A stretch of 64,000 nucleotides of DNA from JAFCUW01 sp049897565 (GCF_049897565.1 NZ_JAFCWM010000011.1:62001-126000), one strand, 5' to 3'. Positions 1-8,936 are shown, counted from the stretch's first letter. Notes: a model not told the origin generated them from the sequence alone. Program-made: numbers and translations.

Positions 1-392
1 CCGACGCCCAGATCGACGCCTTTGCGCTGTTCAACCAGATCCGCGAACACGGCGCCTACATGGTCTCGACCGGGCCGGTGCCGCCGGCGGTGCTGCCGGT
101 GCGCGAAGACCTGCGCACGCGCATGGGCTGGGGCCTGGTGTACCAGATCCACGGCCTGTCCGACGACGACAAGATCGCCGCGCTGACCCATGCTGCCGAC
201 GCCCGCGGTTTGACGCTGTCGGCCAGCGTGTTACCCTACCTGCTGTCCCACTTCCGGCGCGACATGCGCTCCCTGTCGACGATGCTAGACGCACTCGATC
301 AGTATTCACTCGAAACCCAGCGCCCGGTCACCTTGCCGCTGCTGCGCGACCTGCTTTCGCAGGCCAATCACGAAGGCGACCCCAAAGCATGA
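1..392 (+). CDS. hda: DnaA regulatory inactivator Hda (3' part)
   Basis: The gene enters from the left edge; the first complete codon is at 3 and the stop ends at 392, giving the last 129 or so residues. The fragment reads as the end of a DnaA-type AAA+ domain (VREDLRTRMGWGLVYQI, then a helical lid) and lacks the DnaA DNA-binding domain. That is the build of Hda, which with the beta clamp stimulates ATP hydrolysis on DnaA and prevents re-initiation. Its stop overlaps the next start by 4 bases, so the two genes are co-translated. The N-terminal Walker motifs are outside the window, so another short DnaA-like paralogue cannot be fully excluded. Confidence 0.85.
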   Translation, partial: DAQIDAFALFNQIREHGAYMVSTGPVPPAVLPVREDLRTRMGWGLVYQIHGLSDDDKIAALTHAADARGLTLSASVLPYLLSHFRRDMRSLSTMLDALDQYSLETQRPVTLPLLRDLLSQANHEGDPKA

Positions 393-1063
393 ACAAGCTC
401 GCCCTGTTCGACCTCGACCACACCTTGCTGCCGCTCGACTCCGACTACGAGTGGGGCCAGTTCCTGGTGCGCACCGGCGCCGTCGACGCCGACGCCTTCA
501 AGCGCGCCAACGACGACTTCTTCGCCCAGTACCAGGCCGGCACGCTCGACCCGGTCGAATACCTCGAATTCTCGCTCGGCACGCTGGCGCAGTTTACCCG
601 CCCACGTTTAGATGCCATGCACCGCCAGTTCATGCGCGAAGTGATCGAGCCGGCGATTTTGCCGGCCGCGCGCGCGCTGCTGCAAAAGCACCGTGACGGC
701 GGCGACCTGGTGGCGATTGTCACTGCCACCAACCGCTTCGTCACCGCGCCGATCGCCGCCGCGCTCGGGGTCGAGCACCTGATCGCCGCGATCCCCGAAG
801 AAGACGAGCAGGGCAACCTGACCGGCAAGCTGGTGGGCGTGCCCACCTCCGGCGCCGGCAAGGTGACGCATACGCACGCCTGGCTGGAAAAGATCGGCAA
901 GCCGCTCGGCGCGTTCGAGAGCAGCTATTTCTACAGCGATTCGCACAACGATATTCCCCTCCTGTCGGTCGTCACCCACCCTGTTGCGACCAATCCCAAC
1001 GCCGCGCTGGCAACGCACGCAACGGGCCTTGGCTGGCCCTCACTTTATCTATTCAATGATTAA
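389..1063 (+). CDS. HAD-superfamily (IB, SerB-like) phosphatase
   Basis: A 224-residue protein with the full HAD signature: D8-x-D10-x-T12 for the nucleophile and acid, VTATN near residue 110 as the second motif, and D184-SHND-D-type metal-binding motif near the C-terminus. HAD-IB enzymes of this size hydrolyse phosphoserine, histidinol phosphate or similar small phosphomonoesters in the cytoplasm; the substrate cannot be read from the sequence. The start overlaps the hda stop (ATGA), and the stop overlaps the pcnB start by 8 bases, so hda-HAD-pcnB-folK forms one compact operon. Confidence 0.85.
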   Translation: MNKLALFDLDHTLLPLDSDYEWGQFLVRTGAVDADAFKRANDDFFAQYQAGTLDPVEYLEFSLGTLAQFTRPRLDAMHRQFMREVIEPAILPAARALLQKHRDGGDLVAIVTATNRFVTAPIAAALGVEHLIAAIPEEDEQGNLTGKLVGVPTSGAGKVTHTHAWLEKIGKPLGAFESSYFYSDSHNDIPLLSVVTHPVATNPNAALATHATGLGWPSLYLFND

Positions 1064-2423
1064 AAAATTCATCCGCAAGATCCTCGGCGTCAAAGACAAG
1101 CCAGCGCGCGACCTGACCGAACCCATCGTCCTCGGTCCGGAAGAACACGGCATCGATCCGAAGCTGGTGTCGTCGAACGCGATCCGGGTGACGTCATCGT
1201 TGCAAGAAGCCGGCTTCAAGGCGTTCGTCGTCGGCGGCGCGGTGCGCGACCTGCTGCTGGGGGTCAAACCGAAAGACTTCGACATCGCCACCGACGCCAC
1301 GCCCGAACAGGTCAAGCGGCTGTTTCGCCGCGCCTTCATCATCGGCAAGCGCTTCCAGATCGTGCATGTCATGTTCGGCCAGGACCTGCTGGAGGTGACC
1401 ACCTTCCGCGGCGCCGGCGAAGTGAACGCGCCGAAGGATGAACACGGCCGCGTCCTGCGCGACAACAGCTTCGGCCCGCAGCACGAAGACGCGATGCGGC
1501 GCGACTTCACCATCAACGCCATGTATTACGACCCGGCGACCCAACAGGTGCTCGACTACCACGGCGGCATCGCCGACATCCGCGACAAGACGCTGCGCAT
1601 CATCGGGGTGCCGGAAGCGCGCTACCGCGAAGACCCGGTGCGCATGCTGCGCGTGGTGCGCTTCGCCGCGCGCCTGCGCTTTAACATCGAGCACTCGACG
1701 CAGGCGCCGATCGCCGTGATGGCGCCGTTGATCAACAACGTCCCGGCCGCGCGCGTGTTCGACGAAATGCTCAAGCTCCTGATGAGCGGCCATGCGCTGG
1801 CCTGCCTGCAGCAGCTGCGCAAGGAAGGCCTGCACCATGGCCTGTTGCCGCTGCTCGACGTCGTGCTCGAGCAGCCGATCGGCATGAAGTTCGTCACGCT
1901 GGCGCTGGAGTCGACCGACAACCGCGTCAAGGCCGGCAAGGGCGTCTCGCCCGGCTTTCTGTTTGCGTCGCTGTTGTGGCACCAGGTGGTGGAAAAGTGG
2001 ACCGCCTACCGCGCCGCCGGCGAGTCGCCGATTCCGGCGCTGCACCTGGCCGCCGACGACGTCCTCGATTCGCAGACCGAGCAGCTGGCGCTGCAGCGCA
2101 AGATCGCCTCCGACATGCGCGACATCTGGTCGATGCAGCCGCGCTTCGAGCGGCGCAGCGGCAAGTCGCCCTACAAGCTGCTCGAACACGTGCGCTTTCG
2201 CGCCGGCTACGACTTCCTGCTGCTGCGCTGCGAGTCGGGCGAAATCGACATGGAGCTCGGCGAATGGTGGACCGCATTCTACGAAGGCGACGCCAGCGAG
2301 CGCGAAAGCCTGCTCACGAGCGAGCGCGCCGCCCCTGCCGGCGCCAAGCGCAAGCGCGCGCCGCGGCGCGGTCCGCGCAAGAGCGGCGCCGAAGCGACGG
2401 CCGGCGGCAACACCGACGAATGA
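1056..2423 (+). CDS. pcnB: Poly(A) polymerase I PcnB
   Basis: 455 residues. The nucleotidyltransferase core shows GG at 60-61 (VVGGAVRDLLLG) and the metal-binding D74-F-D76 pair, followed by the RRDFTINAM segment typical of class II poly(A) polymerases/CCA enzymes. The tail is very basic (KRKRAPRRGPRK), as in PcnB, and would bind RNA. PcnB adds 3' poly(A) tails that promote RNA decay. The ATG at 1056 is preferred because the protein then begins MIKKFIRKILG, as in the family; an upstream in-frame ATG at 984 lies deep inside the HAD gene. It overlaps folK by 4 bases. Confidence 0.92.
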   Translation: MIKKFIRKILGVKDKPARDLTEPIVLGPEEHGIDPKLVSSNAIRVTSSLQEAGFKAFVVGGAVRDLLLGVKPKDFDIATDATPEQVKRLFRRAFIIGKRFQIVHVMFGQDLLEVTTFRGAGEVNAPKDEHGRVLRDNSFGPQHEDAMRRDFTINAMYYDPATQQVLDYHGGIADIRDKTLRIIGVPEARYREDPVRMLRVVRFAARLRFNIEHSTQAPIAVMAPLINNVPAARVFDEMLKLLMSGHALACLQQLRKEGLHHGLLPLLDVVLEQPIGMKFVTLALESTDNRVKAGKGVSPGFLFASLLWHQVVEKWTAYRAAGESPIPALHLAADDVLDSQTEQLALQRKIASDMRDIWSMQPRFERRSGKSPYKLLEHVRFRAGYDFLLLRCESGEIDMELGEWWTAFYEGDASERESLLTSERAAPAGAKRKRAPRRGPRKSGAEATAGGNTDE

Positions 2424-2893
2424 TCGCCTACATCGGCGTCGGCGCCAACCTGGGCGACGCCCGGGCCAATGTCGAGGATGCGCTGGCGCGCCTTGGCGCG
2501 CTGCCGGCCACCGCGCTGCTACGCCGTTCTTCCGCCTGGCGCAGCGCGCCGATCGACTCCTCCGGCGACGACTACGTCAATGCCGTCGCCTGCATCGACA
2601 CCACGCTGGCGGCCGCCGACCTGCTGGCCGCGCTGCAGGCAATCGAACTGGCGCATGGCCGCGAGCGACCCTACCGCAACGCGCCGCGCACGCTCGACCT
2701 CGACCTGCTGATGTATGGCGACGAAGTGATCGACACGCCGGCGCTGCAGGTGCCGCATCCGCGCATGCACCAGCGCGCCTTCGTGCTGGCGCCGCTGCTC
2801 GAGATCGCGCCCCGCATTGCCGTTCCCGGACACGGCGCGGCGGCCGCGCTGCTCGCTGACGTCGCCGGCCAGGCCATCGGCCGGATCGACTGA
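2420..2893 (+). CDS. folK: 6-hydroxymethyl-7,8-dihydropterin pyrophosphokinase FolK
   Basis: 157 residues, the usual FolK length. It transfers pyrophosphate from ATP to 6-hydroxymethyl-dihydropterin in folate synthesis. The signature RPYRNAPRTLDLDLL (residues 83-97) carries the two magnesium-binding aspartates D93 and D95, and VPHPRMHQRAFVLAPL is the conserved later segment. The ATG overlaps the pcnB stop (ATGA at 2420-2423), so translation is coupled. An open frame continues far upstream on the same strand but that part is out of frame with pcnB and is not family-like. pcnB-folK-panB linkage is common in betaproteobacteria. Confidence 0.95.
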   Translation: MIAYIGVGANLGDARANVEDALARLGALPATALLRRSSAWRSAPIDSSGDDYVNAVACIDTTLAAADLLAALQAIELAHGRERPYRNAPRTLDLDLLMYGDEVIDTPALQVPHPRMHQRAFVLAPLLEIAPRIAVPGHGAAAALLADVAGQAIGRID

Positions 2894-2965
2894 GCCGGCA
2901 GCTTTCGCGGCTTGGCATTACACTACTAGAAAAATCGCTGGCGCCGTTCGGCCGGCTTACACGCT

Positions 2966-3029
2966 GGGGTCAGGTCTGACATTCGGACATTTCAAGAAGC
3001 TGAAATGTCCGAATGTCAGACCTGACCCC
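2966..3029. repeat. 64-bp perfect hairpin of the GGGGTCAG family before panB
   Basis: Two 29-base arms (2966-2994 and 3001-3029) are perfect reverse complements around the 6-base loop AGAAGC. The outer ends read GGGGTCAGGTCTGAC and GTCAGACCTGACCCC. The element ends 18 bases before the panB ATG, just upstream of the GAGGA ribosome site. The same GGGGTCAG core recurs at 14355, 14474, 22567 and, as a half copy, at 41286. It looks like a REP-type mobile palindrome; no T-run follows on the plus strand, so it is not a standard intrinsic terminator. Confidence 0.9.
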
Positions 3030-3047
3030 AAACATCGAGGACAAACA

Positions 3048-3917
3048 ATGAGCTCATATTTGCAGGGTAAAGAGATGACCGGCGAAGCGCCAACCCCGGC
3101 GCCGGCGCCGGCCAAGGCGGTGGCCAACAAGGCGGTGACGATTCCATCGCTGAACGCGATGCGTGCGTCGCGCACGCCGATCGTCATGCTGACCTGCTAC
3201 GACGCCAGCTTCGCCGCGCTGATGGACCGCTGCGGCGTGCATGTGCTGCTGATCGGCGACTCGCTCGGCATGGTCTGCAACGGCCACAACTCGACCTTGC
3301 CGGTGACGGTGGCCGAGGTGGCGTATCACACCGCGGCAGTGGCGCGCGGCAGCAAGAGCGCGATGATCGTCGCCGACCTGCCGTTCGGCGCCTACGCCAC
3401 GCGCGAGTCGGCGTTCGACAACGCGGTCAAGCTGATCCAGGCCGGCGCCCACATGGTCAAGCTCGAAGGCGGCGCCTGGCTGGCCGACACCGTCAAGTTC
3501 CTCACCGAGCGCGCGGTGCCGGTATGCGCCCACCTTGGCCTGACGCCGCAGTCGGTGCACCAGCTGGGCGGCTACAAGGTGCAAGGCAAGACGATTGAAA
3601 GCGCCGACCAGCTCAAGTCGGACGCGCTGCTGCTGCAGCAGGCCGGCGCCTCGCTGCTGGTGCTCGAAGCGATTCCTACGGCGCTGGGCAAGGAAGTGAC
3701 CGACCTGCTGGCAATGCCGACCATCGGCATCGGCGCCGGACCCGATTGCTCGGGCCAGGTGCTGGTGATGCACGACATGCTGGGCGTTTTCCCAGGGCGC
3801 AAAGCGCGCTTCGTGAAGAACTTCATGGACGGCCAGGGCAGCGTCGAAGGCGCCGTCAGCGCCTACATCAATGCCGTGACCGACCGCAGCTTCCCGGGCC
3901 CGGAGCACTGCTTCTGA
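3048..3917 (+). CDS. panB: 3-methyl-2-oxobutanoate hydroxymethyltransferase PanB
   Basis: 289 residues. PanB adds a hydroxymethyl group from methylene-tetrahydrofolate to ketoisovalerate, the first committed step of pantothenate synthesis. Family landmarks are LTCYDASFAALMD (48-60), the metal site IGDSLGMV with D71, VPVCAHLGLTPQSV and the GIGAGPDCSGQVLV segment. It is about 25 residues longer than E. coli PanB because of an Ala/Pro-rich N-terminus; an alternative ATG at 3075 would shorten this. The start at 3048 follows GAGGA at a good spacing. panC is not in the window. The hairpin at 2966-3029 would lie in its leader if transcription starts upstream. Confidence 0.95.
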   Translation: MSSYLQGKEMTGEAPTPAPAPAKAVANKAVTIPSLNAMRASRTPIVMLTCYDASFAALMDRCGVHVLLIGDSLGMVCNGHNSTLPVTVAEVAYHTAAVARGSKSAMIVADLPFGAYATRESAFDNAVKLIQAGAHMVKLEGGAWLADTVKFLTERAVPVCAHLGLTPQSVHQLGGYKVQGKTIESADQLKSDALLLQQAGASLLVLEAIPTALGKEVTDLLAMPTIGIGAGPDCSGQVLVMHDMLGVFPGRKARFVKNFMDGQGSVEGAVSAYINAVTDRSFPGPEHCF

Positions 3918-3926
3918 GTCAGTGTG

Positions 3927-4457
3927 ATGGGCGCTGACACCGTTCGCTTGTTTATCGCCTTGTGGCCCGGCCCTGCCGTGCGCGCGGCGCTGGTCCAGTG
4001 GCGCGACGGCGTGGCGTGGCCCGCATCGGCGTCGCCGGCGCGCACCGAGCAGCTGCACGTGACGCTGCATTTCCTCGGCAGCGTGCCGCGCGAGCGGATC
4101 ACGCAGCTGGCGCAGCGACTGCGTGTTCCATTCGATCCGTTCGAGCTTGAGTTCGGCCATCGCGAGCTGTGGCATGGCAGCATCGCCGTGCTCGCGCCCG
4201 ACCCGGTGCCGGCGCCATTGCTGGCGCTGCACGCGTCGCTGGCCGAAGCGCTCGAGCGCCTGGGGATAACGCCGGAGGCGCGGGCGTATCGGCCGCACGT
4301 TACGCTGGCGCGGCGTGCGGCTCACCTGACAGAAACGATTGCCGGGCCGCCGATTGCGTGGCGGGTCGACGGCTACGCGCTCATGCAATCGAAGACCGGT
4401 GACGGCTCGGCATACAGCGTCGTGCAGGCTTACGCCAAGCCTGATCACCCGATCTGA
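3927..4457 (+). CDS. thpR: RNA 2',3'-cyclic phosphodiesterase / 2'-5' RNA ligase ThpR
   Basis: 176 residues with both catalytic 2H motifs: HVTL at 44-47 (HVTLHFLG) and HVTL at 124-127 (HVTLARR). The 2H family opens 2',3'-cyclic phosphates and can form 2'-5' RNA linkages; the cellular substrate of bacterial ThpR is not settled. GTG at 3924 is directly followed by ATG at 3927; the ATG is chosen. It follows panB by 9 bases. The last 13 bases overlap the end of the convergent puuC gene. Confidence 0.88.
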   Translation: MGADTVRLFIALWPGPAVRAALVQWRDGVAWPASASPARTEQLHVTLHFLGSVPRERITQLAQRLRVPFDPFELEFGHRELWHGSIAVLAPDPVPAPLLALHASLAEALERLGITPEARAYRPHVTLARRAAHLTETIAGPPIAWRVDGYALMQSKTGDGSAYSVVQAYAKPDHPI

Positions 4458-5932
4458 ATCCAGGTGGTCTTGAGCTCGGTGTACTTGTCGATCGCGTGCA
4501 GCGACTTGTCGCGGCCGTTGCCGGACTGCTTGACGCCGCCGAACGGCACCGTGATGTCGTCGTTGTCGTACTGGTTCACGTGCACGGTGCCGGCGCGCAG
4601 GGAGCGCGCGGTCTGGATCGCCTTCGTCATGTCGCGTGTCCACACTGCCGCCTGCAGGCCGTACGGCGTCGAATTGGCCTGGCGGATTGCCTCGTTGATG
4701 TCGGTGAAGCCGAGCACCGACAGCACCGGCCCGAAGATCTCTTCGCGAGCGATGCTCATGCCGCTGTCGACCTGGTCGAACAGCGTCGGCGTGATGTAGA
4801 AGCCGCCCGTGTCGCCGCGCGCCGCCTCGCCGCCCGACAGCAGTTTGGCGCCGGCCGCCTTGCCGGCCTCGATGTAGCCCATCACGGTCTTCATCTGGGT
4901 GGCGTCGACGATGGCGCCCATCACAGTGGCCTCGTCGAGCGGATCGCCCGGCTGAAAGCGCGGCATCATCGCCATCGCCTTTTCCAGGAACGCTTCCTTG
5001 ATCGACTCTTCGACGAACAGGCGCGACGGCGCGTTGCAGCTTTCGCCCTGGTTGAAGTAGATCGAGCCGATCGCCGCCTTCACCGCGGCGTCGAGGTCGG
5101 GACAGTCGGCGCAGACGATGTTGGCCGACTTGCCGCCCAGTTCAGTCCAGGCCCGCTTCAGGTTGGACTGGCCGGCCATCTGCATGATCTTCTTGCCGAC
5201 CGGGGTCGAGCCGGTGAAGGCGATGCAGTCGACATCCATGTGCAGCGCCAGTGCGGCGCCGGCTTCGTGGCCGTAGCCCGGCACCACGTTGAACACGCCG
5301 GCCGGGATGCCTGCTTCGAGCGCGATCTCGGCCAGCTTGAGGGCCGACAGCGGCGACTTCTCGGACGGCTTGAGCACCACGCTGTTGCCGGCGGCGAGCG
5401 CCGGGGCGATCTTCCAGGCGGTCATGATCAAAGGGTAGTTCCACGGCACGATGGCGCCGACCACGCCGACCGGTTCGCGCGTGATCAGCGCCAGGCTGTT
5501 GTCGGCCGTCGGTGCGATTTCATCGTAGATCTTGTCGATCGCCTCGCCATACCAGCGGATGCAGTTGGCGCACGAGGGCACGTCGACGCTCTGGCTGTAC
5601 TTGATCGGTTTACCCATGTCGAGCGTTTCGAGCAGCGCCAGTTCGGCGGTGTTTTTCAGCACCAGGTCGGCAAACTTGATCAGCGTGCGCTTGCGCTGCG
5701 CCGGCGACTTGCCGGCCCAGCGGCGGTCGTCGAACGCGGCCCGCGCGGCCACGACGGCGGCGTCGATGTCGGCGGCGTCGCCGCGCGCCACTTTGGTCAG
5801 CAGGCGGCCGTCGATCGGCGAATGCTTGTCGAAGGTCTGCTCGGATACGGCGCCGACGCGCTGGCCGTTGATGAACGCGCGTCCGTCGATGTCGAGCGCC
5901 GCGGCGCGTTGGTGCCAATCTGTATTTGCCAT
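4445..5932 (-). CDS. puuC: Gamma-glutamyl-gamma-aminobutyraldehyde dehydrogenase PuuC
   Basis: 495 residues, the same length as E. coli PuuC, and full-length for the NAD(P) aldehyde dehydrogenase family. The catalytic set is present: N165 (IVPWNYPL), E264 (WTELGGKSA) and nucleophile C299 (FNQGESCNAPSRL). It would oxidise gamma-glutamyl-gamma-aminobutyraldehyde to gamma-glutamyl-GABA in putrescine breakdown. It stands 4.6 kb from spuC-puuA-puuD, but those genes supply the rest of the route. Related broad-specificity aldehyde dehydrogenases look similar, so the substrate is inferred from context. Its 3' end overlaps thpR by 13 bases. Confidence 0.85.
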   Translation of the reverse strand: MANTDWHQRAAALDIDGRAFINGQRVGAVSEQTFDKHSPIDGRLLTKVARGDAADIDAAVVAARAAFDDRRWAGKSPAQRKRTLIKFADLVLKNTAELALLETLDMGKPIKYSQSVDVPSCANCIRWYGEAIDKIYDEIAPTADNSLALITREPVGVVGAIVPWNYPLIMTAWKIAPALAAGNSVVLKPSEKSPLSALKLAEIALEAGIPAGVFNVVPGYGHEAGAALALHMDVDCIAFTGSTPVGKKIMQMAGQSNLKRAWTELGGKSANIVCADCPDLDAAVKAAIGSIYFNQGESCNAPSRLFVEESIKEAFLEKAMAMMPRFQPGDPLDEATVMGAIVDATQMKTVMGYIEAGKAAGAKLLSGGEAARGDTGGFYITPTLFDQVDSGMSIAREEIFGPVLSVLGFTDINEAIRQANSTPYGLQAAVWTRDMTKAIQTARSLRAGTVHVNQYDNDDITVPFGGVKQSGNGRDKSLHAIDKYTELKTTWIQIG

Positions 5933-6105
5933 GTTTGCTCCAGTAATTTGTTGCGCTATCGGCGTCCGTCAGCAACGCGCTCAGTACGCCATCATATCGA
6001 ACAATGCGGCGCGTGTTCACGCGACAAAGCGGCCGGACTGGCCCGAATAATGTTGTTATTAAAATATTGTCGTGCTAATGTCTGCGCAGCACTCATGGAG
6101 GCGAC

Positions 6106-7152
6106 ATGGCAGGCATTCAAGCGGCCCGTACCCTATTGGCCACCTTCGTTGACATTTCCGACATTCACATCGGTGAGATCGACAAGACAACGGGCGATGC
6201 CAGCACCTCGGCGGCGGCGGCGCGGGCTTACAGCAATCTGCCGTGGCTCGATGGCCTGCTCGGCCACCACGGCCGCGCGCTGCACGAGCTTGATGACTTC
6301 GTCGCCACGTTGCGCGCGCGCGAGCCCGAAGCGCGGCTCCTCGTCACGGGCGACCTGAGCCGGTTTGGCGGGTCCGATGAATTGCTCGGCGCGCGCGCCT
6401 TCCTGGAAGGGGAAATCGACCTGTCGCCGGCATTGGGCAACATGGCGGGACTGCGGCTCGCCGGGCACATCCATGCGATTCCCGGCAATCACGATCAGTG
6501 GGGCGGCGCTGCCGGACCGCTCAGCGCCTGGCCGTCGCAGTACGGCGGCGTGTTCCCAACGCCGCTGCTGCGGATTGACAAGGTGCCGCTTTCTAACGGC
6601 AGGCACATCGCCTTCCTCTGCATCGATTCCGATGCCGACATCAAGGCGCAGTCCGTGCCACGGCTGCTGGCGCACGGCGCCTTCCAGTCACAGCTGCAGT
6701 CGCTGCAGGCGACGATCGGCCCCAAGCCGGCCAACGAATTTCGCATCATGCTGATCCATCACTCGTGGTTTCAGCGCCAGCACACGCTACGGATGACCGC
6801 AGCGTCGCGCGCGGCGCTCGAGCAGTTCCTGGTCGAAAACGAGGTATCGGCCATGCTGTGCGGCCATTCGCACGCCCCCTTGATGAATGATTTTACAGCC
6901 ACCGGTCCGCTCGGCACCGCAACCGTGCACGAATTGCGCAGCGGATCGAGCGCCCAGCATGACAGCGTGCCGCTGAAATGGAAAACCATGTTGCAGAAGC
7001 GTCCGGCGCGCAGCTGGGATCCGAATTCACTGATCGTCCACCGTGTCTACGACGACCCGCTTGCGGTGCGCTGGCATGCCGAACTGTACGCGCGCGCCCC
7101 TGGCGGATTTAAACACGTGAAGCAATGGAACAAACAGTTCGCCTTGCTATAA
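6106..7152 (+). CDS. Calcineurin-like metallophosphoesterase
   Basis: 348 residues. All metal-binding blocks of the class are visible: D19-I-H21, G82-D83 (GDLSRFGG), G127-NHD-130, H218-H219 (LIHHSW) and G253-HSH-256. Such enzymes hydrolyse phosphomono- or diesters with a bimetal centre; the substrate here is unknown. There is no signal peptide, so it should be cytoplasmic. It is convergent with the sigma-like gene that ends at 7161, only 8 bases away; a functional link is possible but unproven. The start at 6106 follows GGAGG at a good spacing. Confidence 0.85.
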   Translation: MAGIQAARTLLATFVDISDIHIGEIDKTTGDASTSAAAARAYSNLPWLDGLLGHHGRALHELDDFVATLRAREPEARLLVTGDLSRFGGSDELLGARAFLEGEIDLSPALGNMAGLRLAGHIHAIPGNHDQWGGAAGPLSAWPSQYGGVFPTPLLRIDKVPLSNGRHIAFLCIDSDADIKAQSVPRLLAHGAFQSQLQSLQATIGPKPANEFRIMLIHHSWFQRQHTLRMTAASRAALEQFLVENEVSAMLCGHSHAPLMNDFTATGPLGTATVHELRSGSSAQHDSVPLKWKTMLQKRPARSWDPNSLIVHRVYDDPLAVRWHAELYARAPGGFKHVKQWNKQFALL

Positions 7153-7160
7153 CGCCGGTG

Positions 7161-8801
7161 CTACGCGTCAGCGAGCTTGCGCACGGCCGCTGCAGCGTAG
7201 TCGTGCGCCGGGGGCACAGTCGATCCCTGCTGCAACCACTGCGCTACCAGGTCGGGCGCGCGCTGCACCACCGGCAGCATGAGCTCGATGCCGCCGGCGC
7301 TGTCCTCCCAGGTGTAGCCCTCTATCAACCATGGCGACAGCGGCAGCACGTCCTTGATCCACGCAAGCAGCGGCTCGACGGCCTGCGCCGGCAGGTCGGG
7401 TGTGCCAGCCACTGCGGCGCAGGCGAGCGCATGCGGCAGAAAGACCAGTTCCAGCGCATCGCCAACGATGCAAAATGATGCACCGGTGCGCTCGGCCATC
7501 TGCGGCGCCAGAGTCGTGCCGGCAGCAAGAGCGCGGCTGATGCGGGAAAACAGCAGGCACAGCCCGCGCGTTGCGCCGTAAATCATTCCAGGCGTGAGGC
7601 CGAACTCGAATAGCGTGCTTGCGGCGGCGCCGCCATCGCGCAAGGTGGGCTCGTCGATCAGGTGCATCAGTTCGGGTCCCGATGGCTTGAGCCCTTCGAA
7701 GCGATGCGTCCATCGATAGCCGCGCTCGGCCAGCGACTCGGCCAGCGCACTGAACGCGTCGCCGATCTGTTGCGCTTCATCGAGCATCAAGTCGGCAATC
7801 GCGCATTGCAGCTCGCTCGGCTGGGTTGCCTCGCTGTCGTCGACGCCGATGGCGTCATATACCTCGCCAACCCAACGCGCGTTGGCCTCCAGGAATTGCG
7901 CCTGCTGTTGATTGATCGACAGATCCAGGTCGTCGTCGGCCAGCGCGGCGAGCAGCACGGCGGCATGGTCGCGCACCCGCGCCAGCGCGGCGTCGTCGCC
8001 AACGGCAAACAAGGCGGATTTCAGAATCTCGGTCGCGGTGTCCATGGTTTTCCTGGCAGGTTTCGGGGGGTGGTTGAACTGGCGTAGTGACTTGATCAAT
8101 TCGGCGACAAAGCGCCAGCGCGCGGTGTTGACTTCGGCAGTGCCAATGCCGTGCAAGCGGGCGACGTGGCGTGGGCTCAGTGAATCGATCCACAGGCTTT
8201 TGGCGACCTGCGCCTCCAGGGTGGGCGCCGCCTCATCGGCCGCAAGCGCGACCATCAGCCGGCCGAGCGCATTGGCGAGCACCTCGCGCAGACCGTAACG
8301 CGTGAGCGAATGGCGCCGCGCCAGCGAGCGCTCGTTGGCGTCGTCGCCGGCGAGAAAATCAAACAGCACCGCCCGCTCGAGCGCCGGCAGACTCGCCAGC
8401 CGGGCGCGGATCAGCGCTATGCGTTCGCTCGATTCGAGCTGCTGATCCGGCGCGGGGGCGGTGGACGCCAGTTCGCCGGCATCGTCCAGATCGACCGTGC
8501 GAAGGCGCCAGCGCTGCAGGGCGAGGATGCGGCGCCGCGCAAAGCGGTAGAAGGCGGCGCTGACATACGTGGCGAACTGGCTGCGATCGCTATCGTAGCG
8601 CAGCAGCAGGCCGTCCCATTGGTCGAAATAAAAATCGTGGATCAGGTCGCGGGCATCCTGCGGCGGCACGAAGTAGCCGGCGCGCGCGAGCACGGCGAGC
8701 ACGCGCCACAGGTGCCGCTCATACGTCGTGATGTCGTGGTCCCGCTGTGTATTGTCCACATTGACCCAAACAGAAACCCCGGCGGGCCATCCCGCCTGCA
8801 T
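7161..8801 (-). CDS. Sigma-70-family-like protein fused to a large domain of unknown function
   Basis: 546 residues. Residues about 40-100 resemble sigma region 2 of ECF factors (DLIHDFYFDQWDGLLLRY, then FYRFARRRI). Residues about 125-185 resemble region 4 (RLASLPALERAVLFDFLAG and a helix-turn-helix-like stretch). From residue 253 to the end (about 294 residues) there is an acidic helical region I do not recognise. An internal ATG at 8045 (residue 253) is preceded by AGGAAAA, so the C-terminal part could also be made alone. No membrane segment or signal peptide is seen. It may be a transcription factor with a built-in sensor or regulator; this is inference. Confidence 0.6.
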   Translation of the reverse strand: MQAGWPAGVSVWVNVDNTQRDHDITTYERHLWRVLAVLARAGYFVPPQDARDLIHDFYFDQWDGLLLRYDSDRSQFATYVSAAFYRFARRRILALQRWRLRTVDLDDAGELASTAPAPDQQLESSERIALIRARLASLPALERAVLFDFLAGDDANERSLARRHSLTRYGLREVLANALGRLMVALAADEAAPTLEAQVAKSLWIDSLSPRHVARLHGIGTAEVNTARWRFVAELIKSLRQFNHPPKPARKTMDTATEILKSALFAVGDDAALARVRDHAAVLLAALADDDLDLSINQQQAQFLEANARWVGEVYDAIGVDDSEATQPSELQCAIADLMLDEAQQIGDAFSALAESLAERGYRWTHRFEGLKPSGPELMHLIDEPTLRDGGAAASTLFEFGLTPGMIYGATRGLCLLFSRISRALAAGTTLAPQMAERTGASFCIVGDALELVFLPHALACAAVAGTPDLPAQAVEPLLAWIKDVLPLSPWLIEGYTWEDSAGGIELMLPVVQRAPDLVAQWLQQGSTVPPAHDYAAAAVRKLADA

Positions 8802-8907
8802 GCTTGTTATTGCACGTCAGCCGCATTCTGGTTGAAAAACGGCTTGATCCAGCGCAGATGCCGCCAGTTGCCGAAATGCCATTCCTCCACGATTGTACTG
8901 CCAGAGT

Positions 8908-8936
8908 GTGCCAGGGCCAACTTCTGGCGCTATAAT
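8908..8936 (+). promoter_or_regulatory. Sigma-70-type promoter candidate before the symporter gene
   Basis: A perfect TATAAT lies at 8931-8936. With a 17-base spacer the -35 position reads GTGCCA (8908-8913), four of six consensus bases. It is 48 bases upstream of the symporter ATG at 8984 and in the correct direction. No transcript data support it. Confidence 0.5.

Noticed and set aside
2910..2930. Sigma-54-like site before panB (TTGGCATTACACTAC)
   Set aside because: The GG of the -24 element is present but the -12 GC is missing.
4496..6358. Long plus-strand open frame opposite puuC
   Set aside because: Antisense shadow of puuC; composition is that of reversed GC-rich codons.
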